Notes under the pieces: model-generated
What the model was told of the DNA's origin: nothing
The model's input: only the letters and a program-made list of their open reading frames with translations
The model's database searches: none
From: Aplidium turbinatum
Lineage: Eukaryota; Chordata; Ascidiacea; Aplousobranchia; Polyclinidae
Length of the DNA stretch: 64,000 nt
Direction of reading: 5' to 3'
Assembly: GCA_918807975.1 (NCBI GenBank)
Contig: OU964923.1
Span: 23,851,235 to 23,915,234, forward strand
Shown: positions 44,398 through 55,900 of the stretch, one piece after another
Layout of the letters: each line of letters begins with the position of its first letter
Position numbering within the stretch: the stretch's first letter is position 1
Translations under genes and position numbers: made by a program

Positions 44398-45299
44398 TTT
44401 TTTTCTGCAAAGACACTCTGCAATGCACTGTCATGTGAAATTCTGCATTGAGGTATGCGTTGGTCAAATGCTTTGGTGGCAAGCGGCAAGGCGTGAACAT
44501 TCTTAGCTCCAGACAAACGGTCTATTGCGTTGAAAATGCAACTAATTTGTTTTAGCTAAAGGAATTTATTTTCAGCTGCAAGTCGCTGCTTTTTTCACTC
44601 GAATTGCTCGATATTTTGTTCTAAAAAATTGTATTTTTAGGTTACAAAACTGTATTTTTTTGTTGCTGCGAAATAAGACCTGGCTTACCTTGTTGCATTG
44701 TCGCCATTCTGCAACTTTGCAAAACCGTTTTTTTTTCTAGTTAGCAAATCAGTCATTATCGATTTAACGTCTACAAACAGTAAATCAACATAAAAACGGA
44801 ATGGTGATCTGTCCGGGTTGGCAGCGTTTCTTCCGCAGAAACAGGTAAAACGTAAAGTAAATTAGAAAGCTATTCATTTCTATTTTCTAGACTAACAAAC
44901 TCTGACACATTGCAAAACTTGAGGCAGGGATCAGTTCTTTTTTTAGTTCATTTGGTAAAACAGGTAAAAAAACTGTTAAAAACAAACGTCATTGTCTCTG
45001 TGACCAAGTCATGATAAGATTTGCAAAAAAAGTTGAAACAGCAACGGATCTTGAAAAACTGAGAACATCACAGTTTCAACAAAACAGACATTGTAAAGAA
45101 AACACAATTTTAAACTTGATATTTCTAAAGGCCTTGCCTTCTAGAAAAATTCAGAGAGCTTTTATCACGTGTTTTGATCACATTTTGCGTAGATTTTAGT
45201 TTTTATAATACTTCTTGTTTAAGACGTTTACATTTGAATGTGATCACCAAATCAAAGATTCGTTTCCAAAGTTGGATTTAAGTTTTTGGTTCATAAAGT

Positions 45300-45925
45300 T
45301 ATTTTTTGAACCACAAACAGGCAAAACAAATTAACTTTGACGGGTTTAACGTAATGTATTACACACAAAATATAACAGAATCAAAATAAACTCAAACTTT
45401 TTCGACACCTATTTGTGTCCTCATCAAGAATTACAAATCTGCAATATACAAATTTATAAGATAAATCGGACTATGCATTATAACTGTAACGACACTCCGA
45501 ACTGAAATGCACAAACTCAACAAGTGATTCAAGAATGATTGCGAGTAAATAATATGGCAGGAAACGATCACATGCAGTGTAAAATTCAAGCATGTGACAA
45601 CAATTAGAACACATTCAGAAGGAAAGACGAGCCACAGGAAAATAATTGCCTGTGAGAGACGGATTATTGCGTTTGATTCTTAGCGCTTCCGTGATCTTGG
45701 TCTGGTATTCAGATCTATTACAGTTATAGTGCATAGTTGGATTTATCTTATAATTTTTATTTTATGTATATTGCAGATTTGTAATTCCTGATGAGGACAC
45801 AAGTAGGCGTAGTCGAAAACGTTAGATTATTTTAATTTTGTTATATTTTTTCTGTGTGTAGACTAATACATGATGTTAAATCCGTTAAAGTTACTTTGTT
45901 TTGTCTGTTTATGGTTCAACAAAGC
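45300..45925. mobile_element. Inverted pair of hammerhead-like repeats (Penelope-like)
   Basis: The left arm (about 45300-45455) is an inverted copy of the right arm (about 45770-45925). Right: CTGATGA at 45788-45794 and GAAA at 45815-45818. Left (minus): TTGATGA, a perfect GACAC/GTGTC stem, GAAA (45437-45410). Such cores occur in the terminal repeats of Penelope-like elements. No reverse transcriptase is present. Confidence 0.5.
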
Positions 45926-46114
45926 GAACTCTTTACCAAAGCTTTATCAAAGTTATTTTTTCTTGACAAGGAAATTGTTTTGTAATTTATTTTTTAAGTT
46001 TTGAGTAGCCTTTGTTGTTAATTATTTTGAACTGCAGTTAGTTTGTTGTTGATTTATTAGAGCTGCAGTTATTTCTGTTTGTTACTTTGAGTAATTAGTT
46101 TAGTACATAATGAC

Positions 46115-46482
46115 TTGGGCTGTGGAGTCGGAGTCCAAATCTCTGGAAGTCGGGGGGATTTTGCGTGTCCGGAGTCGGAATCGTTGAAAAAGGCCGATTC
46201 CGACTCTGGCTTGAAACAAAACGATGAACAATAAAGTTTTTGTTTGCAAGCGTTTTTCAAAATGTTGTTTCTTTTTTTGTATTAGGCCTACGTTATAAAA
46301 TTTTACCAGATATGAGAAACATTTGCTCTTTTCAGTTTTTGTAAAGGTCTCCGTTTCAATTTCAATCACAACTTGAAGAAATTTAAATAAAAAGAAAATA
46401 AAACAGACAAAATTTTTAAAAAATTTGGCAACCTTCAAAAATTTAGCAGCACTTACGCCCAACTCCACACTCCACAGTCCCG
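46115..46482. mobile_element. hAT MITE, 368 bp
   Basis: ttgggctgtggagtcgg at the left, actccacagtcccg at the right, exact duplication ataatgac (46107-46114 and 46483-46490). Confidence 0.8.
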
Positions 46483-46714
46483 ATAATGACCACAGACGCT
46501 TGTCTGTAGTATTCCTATAATGCAAAAAGGCCTATTTCTATAAAGGCAGGTTTCCTATAAAGGCATATTTTTCCTCTTATTTTTATTACCATTTTCATTA
46601 CCACCGGGATAGGTTAATTTAGCTGTTTAATTAATTAAGTTAAAAGTAACTTAATGTAGCTGAGTGAAAAATTTTGCACTTTAAAAAATCGTAATTTCTT
46701 ATTAGCTAACTTAT

Positions 46715-47160
46715 TCAGAAAAATGCTATATATGGACTACGTTACTTTACAATGCAGAAACATGGACAGTTTGAACACTGTCATCACAAATGGTTAAACC
46801 ACTTGAGGCATTTGAAATACGGATTTATAGAAGAATACTTATAATTACATAGTTACATGGAAGGATAACATCACAAAAATGTATGTCCTATCTAAAATAC
46901 AAACCAACACGGAAATTCTACAAACAATTAAACCAAGAAAATTGAAATATTTTGGCCATATGATTCGCAATAATTCTATTCAAAGACAACTACGGTACTA
47001 GACGCAAAAATGAATGGCAAACAAAATAGGGGCAGACCACCAAGAATTTAGGCTAACGGTATTGAAGACTGGTTACAAAACTGCAGTAGAAAAATCTCAC
47101 AACAGAGAAACCAACCCTTGACGAGAGGAAGGAACTTAATGATGAAGATTAGAAAAACAT
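46715..47160 (+). pseudogene. LINE 3' end remnant (RTE-like)
   Basis: Conceptual translation in shifting frames shows RIYRRILI, WKDNITK, LKYFGHMIR, GRPPRI and REEGT, followed by aatgatgaagatt. Same type of end as at 15012 and 50491. Confidence 0.65.
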
Positions 47161-48024
47161 CACTGGTCGATTCTTCTTTGTGTTTCTTTAATTTGCTACT
47201 GACTTAAACATGTTTGCCTCTGACATGTAGGCCTATAAATGATGTGACTGAGAGAGGTAATAGCGAAAAAAATATGCAAAATTGCTTGATTTTTCCTTGT
47301 TTTCAAGTTTGTTAGATCAAGTTACCAAATGCCCCTTAGGTCAGTTATTGTTTTGCGCTACGTTTTTCTTACATATTGTAAATAATATGCAAATGATATT
47401 TCAATGACAAAACTTATGTTATTGGATCTATTAACATGAACAACTTAAAGCGTGTGACTCTACAAACTGATGCAAGGCAAAGCGATTTCATGAATTTTTT
47501 TTTGTATGCGTACCACAAATATGAAATAGTCATGGAAGTTCCAATATGAAAACTCTTCAAATTCTCTTCAGCTTTGCGCAGAGGCGATGTCGTAGTCAAT
47601 GAGGTTTATCCGAGACGCGATTATTGCTAGTTGAAAACTATTCCCAATACCCCGCCCTGACGACGTGAAAAACCGTCGGCTGTGGCAATTTCTGAAGGGT
47701 TCTCCGGAACTCTAAATTGTTTAATATATACGTACAACACAGGCAATTCGAAGGGGCAACGTTATTGTAATGGCTGGTCACCCGCAAATTTTTCGTACAC
47801 ATTACTAATCTTATTATATCGTATGCAAATTGCAAATGTTAAACATTTATCCAGGTTTTAGTAGTTTGACATCTTTTTTGGCTCACATCTTACAAACTAA
47901 ACTAAAAACAGAGAGAGACTGTTTACCAGGCATTTCATAATTAATTAAAGTAACTTGCGTTCTTCTGATGACTATTTATTAGGTTACCTCCTGATGTTAA
48001 AGATGATAACTAGCTTTTTGTATT

Positions 48025-48075
48025 TCCGACGTTTCGTCAGTCAGCACGACTGACTTTATCAAGGTGGCTAAAACA
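48025..48075 (-). ncRNA. Hammerhead-like motif
   Basis: Minus strand: TTGATAAA, a perfect 7-bp stem GTCAGTC/GACTGAC with a 5-nt loop, then GAAACGTCGG. The expected CTGATGA is degenerate, so activity is doubtful. Confidence 0.4.
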
Positions 48076-48187
48076 GGTTAACACAACCTGTTCAGCAACG
48101 ATGGCACAACACAAAAACATACTGATAAAATGAATAAAGTAAAGCAGCAAGAATCAGATTTAAAACACGCAACAAGATGACTGCAGT

Positions 48188-48357
48188 TGAAACTGCAAAC
48201 AGTGAATGCCTAAAACCAGTAGGCTACTTTCCAACAGCGTAAATTTATCTATCGGTGGCCCTAAAGGTGGCCTCTTGAAGGTGGCCCTAAAGATAGATAA
48301 ATTTACGCTGTTGGAAAGTAGCCTACTGGTTTTAGGCATTTACTGTTTTCAGTTTTC
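48188..48357. repeat. Palindrome, 66-bp arms, loop with direct repeats
   Basis: Arms 48188-48253 and 48292-48357, mostly complementary. The 38-bp loop holds ggtggccctaaa twice. Both arms contain a TAGGCTA heptamer. Confidence 0.8.
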
Positions 48358-49092
48358 GTCGTCAAAACGAATTTACGAGATTTAGTTTTCGGATTACTAT
48401 CCCACCTAGTCCCCTTCCAGTTTTCGAACTTTAAAGGATTAAGAAAAATTTTGCGGCAACGCAGTTAAGAAAAACCATGCCAGTGAGAGTCGTTTACAGT
48501 GGGGCCAACCTTGCGGTTTTCCCGCAAGTTTGGGCTTGTTTTTTGGCCAGTCAAACTTTTTTATTTGTAGTGTCTGGAATGAATAATAATTTCCACAATG
48601 TTCATATATATTTGCTATTCAAATCTTGTGTTCGCTAATTTCTGGCAAAGAAGATTTCTAATTTGCTGTAAACTTGTTAAAACTTTTGATAGCATTCGTT
48701 ACTCATGAGGCTTTCGGTTTTATTCAATGCCGTTGTAACATTTTTGTGAAATGTGGAAATGAGTAAGAATTAACCAATAAGTGATATTTTTATTACTTCT
48801 GTTCTTAATAAAGTAAAACTGCTAGTTTGTTTCATCTGAGCTATTTATTATTTTTATTTTAATTATTTTTAGTAATTGGTATTCATTGCTTTTTTTAAGT
48901 ATCGTTAGCGAAAAGTCATTGCTTTTTTGGGCATTATCGAATAGTGAAATAGTCATAGCTTTTTGACTAATCAATAACTATAAGCCCCATATAGCAAGGG
49001 GATGTCAATGAAAAAAATGATGAAGAACTTGATATGAAACATTTTACCCAATCGCTGTAAACTATAACGGACATTTAAAAGGTAGTCAGACC

Positions 49093-49575
49093 CAGGGCCC
49101 GATTAACCATGAGGCACACGAGGCACAGGCCTCAGGCCCCCTGGTTTTGGGGGCCCCCAATTTTTTTATACATTAGTACCATAAGCGTATGTAGCGAAAG
49201 TGAATTCCAGCTTCTATCATATGTAAAAAAGTCAATACTTTCACAGGTTTCAAGGAACCATTAATAAACTCAGCTAGTTCAAGTGTATATTTTGCAAGTG
49301 TTTCCAATATGAAATGCGCTCAATTTCCAATCTGTTAGAGAGATTTTTCATCCAATAATTTTTGTAACAAATATAAGAGTGTTCATACTGTTAGAAAGTT
49401 GTAGGTAAATTGGCTAAATTAATATTTATGAAGTTATTAGTTTTACTTGAACTATTTGTTAGCCCATATTTCATCATTCACAGAGACTACGTGACATTGC
49501 AAAGAAGGCGATTGCCAATAGGGGCCCCTAAACTTAGCTGTGCCTCGGGCCCCCGTGAGCCTTAATCAGGCCCTG
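49093..49575. mobile_element. hAT MITE, 483 bp
   Basis: Ends cagggcccgattaa / ttaatcaggccctg, exact duplication gtcagacc (49085-49092 and 49576-49583). Confidence 0.9.
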
Positions 49576-49589
49576 GTCAGACCACTTGG

Positions 49590-49880
49590 CATGCGACAAC
49601 TCAGCAAGTTGTTCAACTCAGCAAGTATATTTCAGCTACTGCCAAGTCAGCAAATAGGATTAATACTTGCTCAGCTGGGACATGCTTGGTAATCGTTTGT
49701 TAAACTGGTTTTGATGATTTGTGGCATGCTGAGCTTCGGCTTGCTCAGTTGTTACTTTCTCAGTTTCATCATTTACCAACTTCAGCCACAAGCTGAAGTG
49801 TTGCTAGCTCAGTTATCATTTGCTCGACTGCCATATGTGCTCAGTTCACAACTACTGACTTGTAGGAGACTCGATATAAA
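49590..49880. repeat. Decayed ctcagcaag/tgctcagtt repeats
   Basis: Short words ctcagcaag, gctcagtt and agcaaat recur irregularly. Probably an old tandem array; no coding sense. Confidence 0.4.
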
Positions 49881-50224
49881 CTGAACATTTCTACAGAGCC
49901 TAGAGGAAGCTGGATGTCGATTGATACCTATTTATTTTTACTGTCTCATGCGTTGCCCAAACGGAATAAATTCTAACATAACAAAATAAGAACATTCCCT
50001 GAAAGTAACAACAAAAACACAAAGTATCATGACTTTTTACTCGTGTATTGTAACATCCGCAGTCTGGGGTCGTACCATGGGCACGTATGAGAAACCCCTT
50101 GCCTCCCGATCAGGGACACGGAAGTCATGGTAAGCAGGTGACGGATGAGGAGTAAAGGCAGCTGATATGGTTTCAGAACTGATTTTATTTCTCACGGTGC
50201 TAGGCAGAAGATACCGAACAAGGT

Positions 50225-50870
50225 ACAATGGCTAGGACTCTCGTCCTGTAAGGACACTGCCCACACAGAAGGCAACTGCAAACCACTGTGTGCTATCTTA
50301 TTGCAAAGAAAATTATGGTCAGACAAATAAAAAGAAGTCAAATGAACAGCGTAAATGGGGTTTACAAGGTAAACACTTCGCTCGGAAGGGATTGCCATGT
50401 GCGACAGGTGGCACCCGATCGTCATAATGCGACTGTCAGCAAAGTTAAACCAAAACGCATAGGAACGTGGAATGTGCGTACTTTGTATAGGCTGCTGAGA
50501 TGTGGTTTCTCAGAAGAATGTTGAGGATATCTTGGACTGAAAAGAAGAGTAATGACAAAGTTATGAAATTGGCAAATGCAGAAAGGAGATTTATAACAAC
50601 AGTTAAAAGGCGTCAGATGCAATTTGTAGGTCATATTCACAGACATGGAGATTTGGAAAAATTAGCTCTATTGGGAATGATACAGGGAAAAAGAAGCAGA
50701 GGTCGACAAAGATTAACTTATTTAAACAGCTTGAATCAATGGGCCACAAACACAACAGTTAAAACGAACGATTTTATACGAATGGCAAATGACAGAGAAG
50801 TTTGGAAGACCATGATCGCCAACGTCTGCATCAGATCAGGCACATAATCATAATCATCATTGTAACATTC
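50225..50870 (+). mobile_element. Internally deleted RTE-like LINE keeping both ends
   Basis: The endonuclease N-terminus KRIGTWNVRTLYR ends near 50490 and is joined directly to the C-terminal segment MWFLRRMLRISWTEK (from about 50500), which runs through KRSRGRQRLTYLNSL to a stop at 50847 and an (atc)n-like tail. The whole polymerase between them is missing. Confidence 0.75.
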
Positions 50871-51547
50871 CATGAGGTAAAGTAAGAAGCAAGTATGATG
50901 CAATCAAATTTACAAAGTATTTTGCTCTCATGAGGGGAATCCAAATAAGCATCTTGTTGTTTCCAGCAATAATGATTTCAAGATAATAATTCGTTTTCTA
51001 TTCTTTAATTTTAAAGTTAGGACATAATCCTAATATTCAAACTTCAGCTGCAAAATTTCTGGTTTGGTACGACGTTCAACAAGAAAATTTAGAAATAAAA
51101 AGTCAACATTTTTCTGAAACACGCTCAATAAAAGCACAATTTATAACAGCAATACAATTAAAAGCGAATTTCTTTAGGCAAATTCAAACAAAACAAAAAT
51201 TGTTACTGTAAAGAAAATTAATTTGATACAAAGCAAAATCAAGACATGAAGTTTTGCTCAAAGAAATTTTTTCTTTATTGGTAAGTTTTCAAACTGCTTG
51301 TTTCGAAATGCTCTGACGAGTTGCAAAAATAACTAATCAGCAAGTCTTTGCAAAACATGATGCAGCAAGCACTGACTGTGAAGTTTGCGATGTTTATGAC
51401 TTCTACGTTTTATTTATGTTTTGCATTTTAATACCATTTGCGATTTTTGTTACATTTACCCAGCACTATCAAGAATGAACAAATATGCTTGGATGTCCAA
51501 TTTGAAAACTACTGTTTTTTTTTTTTTAAAACAAAATAGACCTAGGC

Positions 51548-52419
51548 CAGGGTGGTCCAAGACTGCGAACATGAAGGGCCAAATTAGGGTCTGAGAAAAA
51601 CTTCACGGGCCGCATAGTGAGAAATGATAACGCGTTGCTGAAAGTAGAAACGTTGTTAAATAAAAACTTAACTAGGTTGCGATTTTGAACTTCTTTTCCA
51701 TAGATTTCGATCTGTTTTAGCTACATTCTTACTGTTCGCAGGCTATGAACATTAACAAATCTTGTCGCTGACAAAATGCAGTTGCAATGAAAGGACTGAG
51801 TTTGCTGTTCTGACCGACCTAATGTTTTGCTGCACGCCAAACTCACTTTTTAATTTCTGCTTGCGACTCAAAAAATGATTTTCAGCTAGTAAAAAAGATA
51901 CGATACATAACACGTTATTCTATTTTATGTTTTCTCATGCATGGTGCTGTAATGTCGCTTTAAATTAAACTCTTTAAGCACTGAAATAAGTTGCAAGCAA
52001 ACCAGACACTAGTGGTTTACCATTGCTATTGGCAAAAAAATACCTTTTCTCCCAAGTAGGATTGAACTCTCTGTTTGCCTCTGACACTTTTCTTTTGACA
52101 CTCATGCTTTTAGTAAACTTTTTCCCTTGACTAAATAAATGAGTTGCAGCTAATTTACAACCAAATTCGAGAGTGTACTCTGTGCTAGCAACAAAAGCAA
52201 AATATCAACGCACGTTTGTGTCGTCACAAACCGACATTGTTCCCTCATAGTTATCTATTGACCCGATTATGCACGACTTATTTAGGGTTGTGGCGAATGT
52301 CATGTATTTATAAAACGTAGGTGTATTTTTAAACCCTGGATTTAGCACTAATAATTCCGGCATGCACAAAGTGTTCGTGGGCCGCATGCGGCCCGCGCGC
52401 CAGAGTTTGGACCACCCTG
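51548..52419. mobile_element. hAT MITE, 872 bp, downstream of gene A
   Basis: Ends cagggtggtccaa / ttggaccaccctg, exact duplication acctaggc (51540-51547 and 52420-52427). gggccgcat / atgcggccc words near the ends. Non-coding. Confidence 0.9.
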
Positions 52420-52748
52420 ACCTAGGCTATTGCAGAAGCAAGAAGCGACTGGCATTATTGGTAGGCTACACACAATAAAACAAAGTTGTTTCAAATTGAA
52501 ACGAGACAAATCAAAATTTTAACCAAAAAAATAATTTTAAATAAAAGGAAGTTTTTCTTTCTAAAAAAGTTTTCTAATATTTTTGTTTTAAAATACAATT
52601 TTTGCAACTTCAAGCGATTTTTTCTAGCTGATGTAGATGACATTGAATCAATATTGCAGTAAACAAGGACATTTAGTACATTTCTGGACTTATAAATAAG
52701 AAATAACCAAGTTAATATAGCTCGAACGATCGGACTAATCTTGTTTTT

Positions 52749-52918
52749 TTAATCTTCTTCAAAACCAGGGTTTTGAACAGCAGTTGGTAGTTCTTTTTCT
52801 ACCTCAACAGGATATTTTTTTCCACTTTTGCCATTTTCTTCCTTTAGCGAAACTACTGGTTCGTAAACCACGGCACCCAGAAAGTAGAAGAGTGCTGATA
52901 CCAGACTGCAGATGACGG
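52749..52918 (-). CDS. Gene A exon 12 (C-terminus)
   Basis: Acceptor TTTTGCAG, the same site as in gene B. Codes for the last membrane segment (ICSLVSALFYFLGAVVYEP) and a charged cytoplasmic tail ending GFEED, then TAA. Confidence 0.88.
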
Positions 52919-55900
52919 CTGCAAAATAAACACGGTGGTAGGGCTTAGAGCTCATATTTTTCATTGCTTGTGTGGCATAAGTGGTGATACAAATGCCGGC
53001 GAGAATGTTTTTCAGCTCTTTTAAAAGTACCGGTAGTAATAGGCTATTGAAAAAAAAAGATGGTCTTGACCAGCAAAGTCACGAGTTGTTTGTTGATTTG
53101 TGTACTAATTAAGTTCAGTATCGTAAAGTAGGCATAGGCCTACATAAATACACCATAATACACTTTCAGTTGCACTCAGCAAAGCCAAAATATATTAAGT
53201 GTAAAATAGTTGTTTATTGTTTTTTTTGCTGGCTGGATATCGTTTGTTGCAGGAAACATGTTTTCTGATCCCGGACACATCCATCATAAAACATAAAATG
53301 TCTATGACAATATGTTTATTATGTTACCCTGAATTCGGCGAAGCAGTAGGTTATGTTCAATTAACTTTGGCAAACACTGAAATCATCAATCAAGACAGTA
53401 TACAGTAGTTGTGTAATCTACTTTGTACCTATGAAATTAAGGTGGCCAGCGTATTTTCTTCAACAACTACCCCACTGGGTAGAGGTGAGCGGTGTTTATG
53501 AATAACCAGCTTAAGCCGGGTATCGATCCATGTTTGCATTATTGGAAAGCCAACGCCTTATTTGCTGCGCCATCCGTCTGCCTTTTTAAGTTACCAAAAT
53601 ATCTCTATAAAACTGTAATAGCCTACCAGAAGGCACAACTTCATAAGTTAATCGGGCTGTCTTTAAAGGCACTTAATTCACAATAACTGCTAAACATCGA
53701 GTGTTTGTGACAAATGACTGCTCTATTAAATAAGTCGTAGTATTACGGTTGATACGGTTGTGATGCAAGAAATACTTCTTATCAAAATACTAACGAATAA
53801 ATGGGTGCACTTACTTATTAGAACAAAGTATAAGGCCATATCCTTGCTCTCGTAAATCAAGCAAGCCCCGCTAGCGCCACTGCACTGTCTGGTCTGCCAT
53901 TGGATGCAAGCCTTGTCAACAAATGATCCATACAGAATGGGGCCAGGTATGGTGCCCAAAACTCGAACCAATATCAGCTTGACCCCCAAGCCAAAAGATC
54001 GCAAGTGTTCTGGGATCACTCTGAAACGCAAAGGTTTAGAAAACTTAACGAGTTGCGAAATGTTTCGACGTGTAATGAAACTAAGTACTAGCGTACGCAA
54101 GGGGGGCCATTGGGCCATGGCCCTCCTCCCCCCTTAAAAATGTTTTAGTAGTTAACGACGTAGATTAAGACATTTAATATGTTTTGAATTGCATTGTCAA
54201 AGCAATTAACAATGTTGTTCTATAGACTAAGCCAATACGAAATACATGGCCCAATTAATCCACCTACCCCACCCCAGGTATGCTAACGTAGCATAGGGTT
54301 CTGTAAGCCTATTATAGTGCGAAAGAAATGGATAAAGTTTAAACTAAAACCATACTGGGAAGTCATGAAGACGCCTGGGATATCAATGGCCAGTGGCGTA
54401 GCCAGGGGGGAGGGGGGTTTGGGGTTACAACCAAGCTTTCAGTCTAAAAAAAAACTTGCCTAATTTTAAACAAACTACATTAAAAGAGCGAGTTTTTCCA
54501 ATACCAAACATTCAAACATCTCAGCCGGTCGTCAAACCCCCTTTCCCCTTTCAAAATTCCTGGCTACGCTACTGTCAATGCCCTCACCCCCTTTGAGAAA
54601 ACCCTGCGTGCACCACTGAAACTAAGCCTCTGATTTTGCTAATGTATATATTTATCACAATTATGTTCGTCGATTTCTCGTACAGGCCAATGTAAAAACG
54701 AATGAAAATTACATGACGAAAGCTAAAAAATCAGAGGTGAATTAAACTTGCTTAACCTATTGCTGATGTTTAGTCATCAAAATATGTTGAGCTATTTCTA
54801 CAAGAAAGTTTAGATTCGTGATAGCCTACGTGAATCACAACTAACCTGAACGTTGTTAAAATTGTTGGCGTGAATGGCAGAAACGAAAAACAGATGAGTA
54901 GAACCAACAAAACCATAAATCCGGGCAAAGAATTACAATCGGATTCACATGAACCGATTGTCAAAGTACTGTTTGTGCATCCGCAATCCGTAAATACCTG
55001 TCAAAGATAAAACATGTTAAACTCAAGCTTTTAAAGCTTATTTGGTTCTATGCAGCGACCAATTGTTAAGACTTTTTTTCAAATTTGTTGATACATCAAA
55101 TGCTTAACCGATTAATTGCCTGTCTATGGGAACAATAAAACTATCAATCGCTTCAATTACTGCACTCCCGAAGGCTGCCGCAACTCAGGTACTGTCCGGC
55201 ATCCCCTCTTAGTCCCGCTACTTACAAAGACAAGACAAAATAAATTTGCATAAGTGGCCATTCAGTCTGCTTGATCGTCAAACTGATAAAAGAGAACTAG
55301 GAGTAATCAACAAATATGATTTTACTAATAGGCTACTTGGTGTAGTCGCAAAACTTTCCAAGTTGAAAGCAAACTTATTCGGCTTAAGTATTTCATTATT
55401 TTTCCTTCCCCAAATAAATACAGTTTTCATGTGTTGGATAATTAATGAGACCACCAATGGTAAACTGATTTCCACAACCTGGTTTTCCTTCTAGTCTCTG
55501 TATTGTTAGGGTTGACGTCTTTGGTAAACGAACAGATTTTTGTCACAGTAACAAAAAGTAAAGCTTAAATAAAAAGAATACTTTTTGTACTGTAACTCGA
55601 AAGCTCTTAACTCACCTGTTGAGAGTTGTTGAAGTCAACGTTGGAGCACCCGGCATGGCATGGTGAAAAGTAACCAAAACCATCCGATGAGCATGAAGCG
55701 ACGTGGAACTCTTCCTGACAGCGACACATCTCATTGCAAGCCGAAGTCACGTTTGTGGGCTCAGCTAAGCTGTCGCTAAACAAAAAATAAATATCTTAAT
55801 TCAGCGGTTAATTTTTGAGTGTATGCTTATAGATTTCGAAACATTGTAGGCATCCGCCAGTAGTTATTCGTTTCATCACAGCTCTTATTTTCCAGCGACG

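Noticed and set aside
47048-47054. TAGGCTA in the LINE remnant as a further 5-bp insertion
   Set aside because: The surrounding residues (GRPPRI...NGIEDW) fit a substitution as well as an insertion, so it was not counted as evidence.
52919-52964. Longer last exon of gene A beginning before 52918
   Set aside because: The frame is open further upstream, but TTTTGCAG at 52919 aligns exactly with the acceptor used in gene B and gives a continuous membrane segment.
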